60,540 nt of DNA. Origin: Desulfurococcales archaeon (GTDB taxonomy: Archaea; Thermoproteota; Thermoprotei_A; Sulfolobales; Acidilobaceae). Position numbers and translations under genes: made by a program. Under the pieces are notes generated by a model, which saw only the letters and a list, made by a program, of their open reading frames with translations, was not told the origin of the DNA and made no database searches. Each line of letters starts with the position of its first letter. Within the stretch, counting starts at the first letter, position 1. Shown here in pieces: positions 59,649-60,540 of this stretch. Location: NCBI GenBank assembly GCA_015521705.1, contig WANR01000007.1, positions 1 through 60,540 on the forward strand, written 5' to 3'.

Positions 59649-59760
59649 GGCTGCGTAGCCACACTAAGAGTACAAGTGGAGTACCCCGGGCCCGTGCGAA
59701 TCTGCCCCGCAGTATCGGGGACAAGTGTGCACGGGGCGGGTCACTCCCGGCCCTCTCTCC
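59649..59760 (+). ncRNA. Candidate structured RNA, GC-rich multi-hairpin
   Basis: A GC-rich island between AT-rich flanks. Stems: GGCT-GCGT-AGCC (59649-59660); CCGGG (59686-59690)/CCCGG (59746-59750); CCCGTGC (59691-59697)/GCACGGG (59729-59735); CCCCG (59705-59709)/CGGGG (59716-59720). Internal loops are 7 and 8 bases, plus a 10-base right-hand bulge. ACAAGTG occurs twice (59672-59678 and 59721-59727). A TATA-like TTTATAAAGG lies just upstream at 59641-59650. It resembles an H/ACA pocket but has no ACA box. Confidence 0.45.
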
Positions 59761-59776
59761 TTAATATTATTACGGT

Positions 59777-60540
59777 ATGGGTTATTACAGTGGATCCACG
59801 GACTCCCTGGGGGGCTGGAGCCTTTTGAAGTTCATAGTATTAGTGGGCCCTGCAGGTTCTGGTAAGTCGACCCTAGCGGGTGAGCTCTCAAGCCACATGG
59901 AGTCCTATGGTGTTAGTACCGCGCGTGTCAACTTTGACCCAGCTGTCGAGAAGCTACTCTACGAGGCAGACGTCGACGTGAGGGATTACGTGACTGTCCA
60001 GGAGTTCATGGATAAGGGTTTAGGGCCTAATGGGGCCCTAATAGCAGCCGTGGATTCTTTGATAAATTATGTTTCCGATATTAGGAGGAGGATAGAAGAT
60101 GCAGGGGCAGACTATGTGATAGTAGATACGCCAGGCCAGCTGGAGCTATTCGCTTATAGGGCTGGTGGGCCTCTGGTTCTAGACGCTATAACTGCTGGAG
60201 ATCCCGTGGTTCTAGTGTTTCTCATAGATGTTACTTTCTTCGAGAACCCTGCCAGTATAGTTTCAGGCCTGGCTTTGGCATCCAGCGTGTCGCTACGCCT
60301 CAGGAAGCCCCAGATAAACATTGCAAGTAAGGCTGATTTATTAATGAAGGAGGTTCTCGAAGAAATAATCCCAAGGCTAGGCGAAGAGGGCTTTCTTACA
60401 GGGCTCTTAGCAAGAGACGAGTCCATCCCTGGAAGCCTCAGAGAACTCTCAATGAAGATCTCAGACGCTATATACTCTTCGGGCTATATAGGGGAGATAA
60501 TACCTGTCTCTGTCACGGATCCAAACATGCTATCGAACCT
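59777..60540 (+). CDS. GPN-loop GTPase (partial, cut by window end)
   Basis: Gpn/XAB1-family GTPase: G1 GPAGSGKST, the GPN insert GLGPNGALIAAVD, G3 DTPGQLELF and G4-like ASKADLL. Eukaryotic relatives assemble RNA polymerase II; the archaeal role is unknown. The reading frame is open to the window end. ATG 59777 gives a 16-residue lead before LLKFIVLVGPAGSGKST; TTG 59825 just before the first strand is an equally likely start. Confidence 0.9.
   Translation, partial: MGYYSGSTDSLGGWSLLKFIVLVGPAGSGKSTLAGELSSHMESYGVSTARVNFDPAVEKLLYEADVDVRDYVTVQEFMDKGLGPNGALIAAVDSLINYVSDIRRRIEDAGADYVIVDTPGQLELFAYRAGGPLVLDAITAGDPVVLVFLIDVTFFENPASIVSGLALASSVSLRLRKPQINIASKADLLMKEVLEEIIPRLGEEGFLTGLLARDESIPGSLRELSMKISDAIYSSGYIGEIIPVSVTDPNMLSN

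Noticed and set aside
59649-59760. H/ACA guide RNA as a definite call for the structured segment
   Set aside because: The pocket-like loops fit but there is no ACA or ANA box at the expected distance, so only a generic RNA candidate is reported.

Overview
The window is chromosomal DNA from a hyperthermophilic crenarchaeon. A Desulfurococcales-like order is my inference, not something I can prove. The evidence is: an iron-sulfur primase large subunit, Hjc, a HerA/NurA-like pair, FEN-1 with a PIP box, a double-AAA Cdc48, Nep1, Trm10, TYW3, aEF-1beta, intron-bearing tRNAs with encoded CCA, TATA promoters close to start codons, GGTG-type Shine-Dalgarno sites, frequent GTG/TTG starts and heavy AGG/AGA/ATA codon use. 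I see no insertion sequence, CRISPR array, phage or replication origin signature.

Layout. 0.2-14.6 kb: PhoH-KH ATPase, a 2-hydroxyacid dehydrogenase, leuS, a trm5/taw3 wybutosine pair whose end overlaps priL, MmgE/PrpD, upp, an S9 peptidase and a DUF2877 protein. 14.7-24.4 kb: a copper-flavoured accessory stretch with three Met-rich exported or membrane proteins, an NCS1 permease, a MoaD/ThiS-like protein, a lone CuA-domain protein, an HTH-RDD fusion, a membrane protein with a winged helix, and a Cu P-type ATPase with an ArsR-like regulator. 24.5-33 kb: CBS protein, enoyl-CoA hydratase-like protein, cytidine deaminase, an unusual 401-residue protein, a second S9 peptidase, a metallo-beta-lactamase (MBL) protein, a DUF89 protein and a PPP phosphatase. 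33-44 kb: secreted protein, NfeD protease and stomatin, hjc, SAM (or arginine) decarboxylase, a nucleoside-phosphorylase-like protein beside ahcY, then rnhB-trm10-MBL-nep1. 44.5-54 kb: tRNA-Glu, a broken small gene, a sugar ABC importer without its ATPase, the HerA-like/NurA-like pair, a dihydropteroate-synthase-related protein and fen. 54-60.5 kb: an RNA-binding-like protein, cdc48, aEF-1beta with a zinc ribbon, tRNA-Pro and a GPN GTPase cut by the window edge.

How genes work together: trm5, taw3 and trm10 modify tRNA; nep1 modifies rRNA. priL, fen, rnhB, hjc and the HerA/NurA-like pair serve DNA replication and repair. upp, cdd, NCS1 and the phosphorylase-like protein belong to nucleobase salvage, and ahcY and the decarboxylase to SAM use. 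The ATPase, CuA and Met-rich proteins probably handle copper at the membrane.

The least explained material is non-coding: two candidate C/D-box sRNAs (28.3 and 40.8 kb), a GC-rich multi-hairpin RNA candidate (59.65-59.76 kb), hairpins that enclose or abut stop codons, and a palindrome covering the Shine-Dalgarno site and start codon of cdd. All RNA foldings were done by eye.
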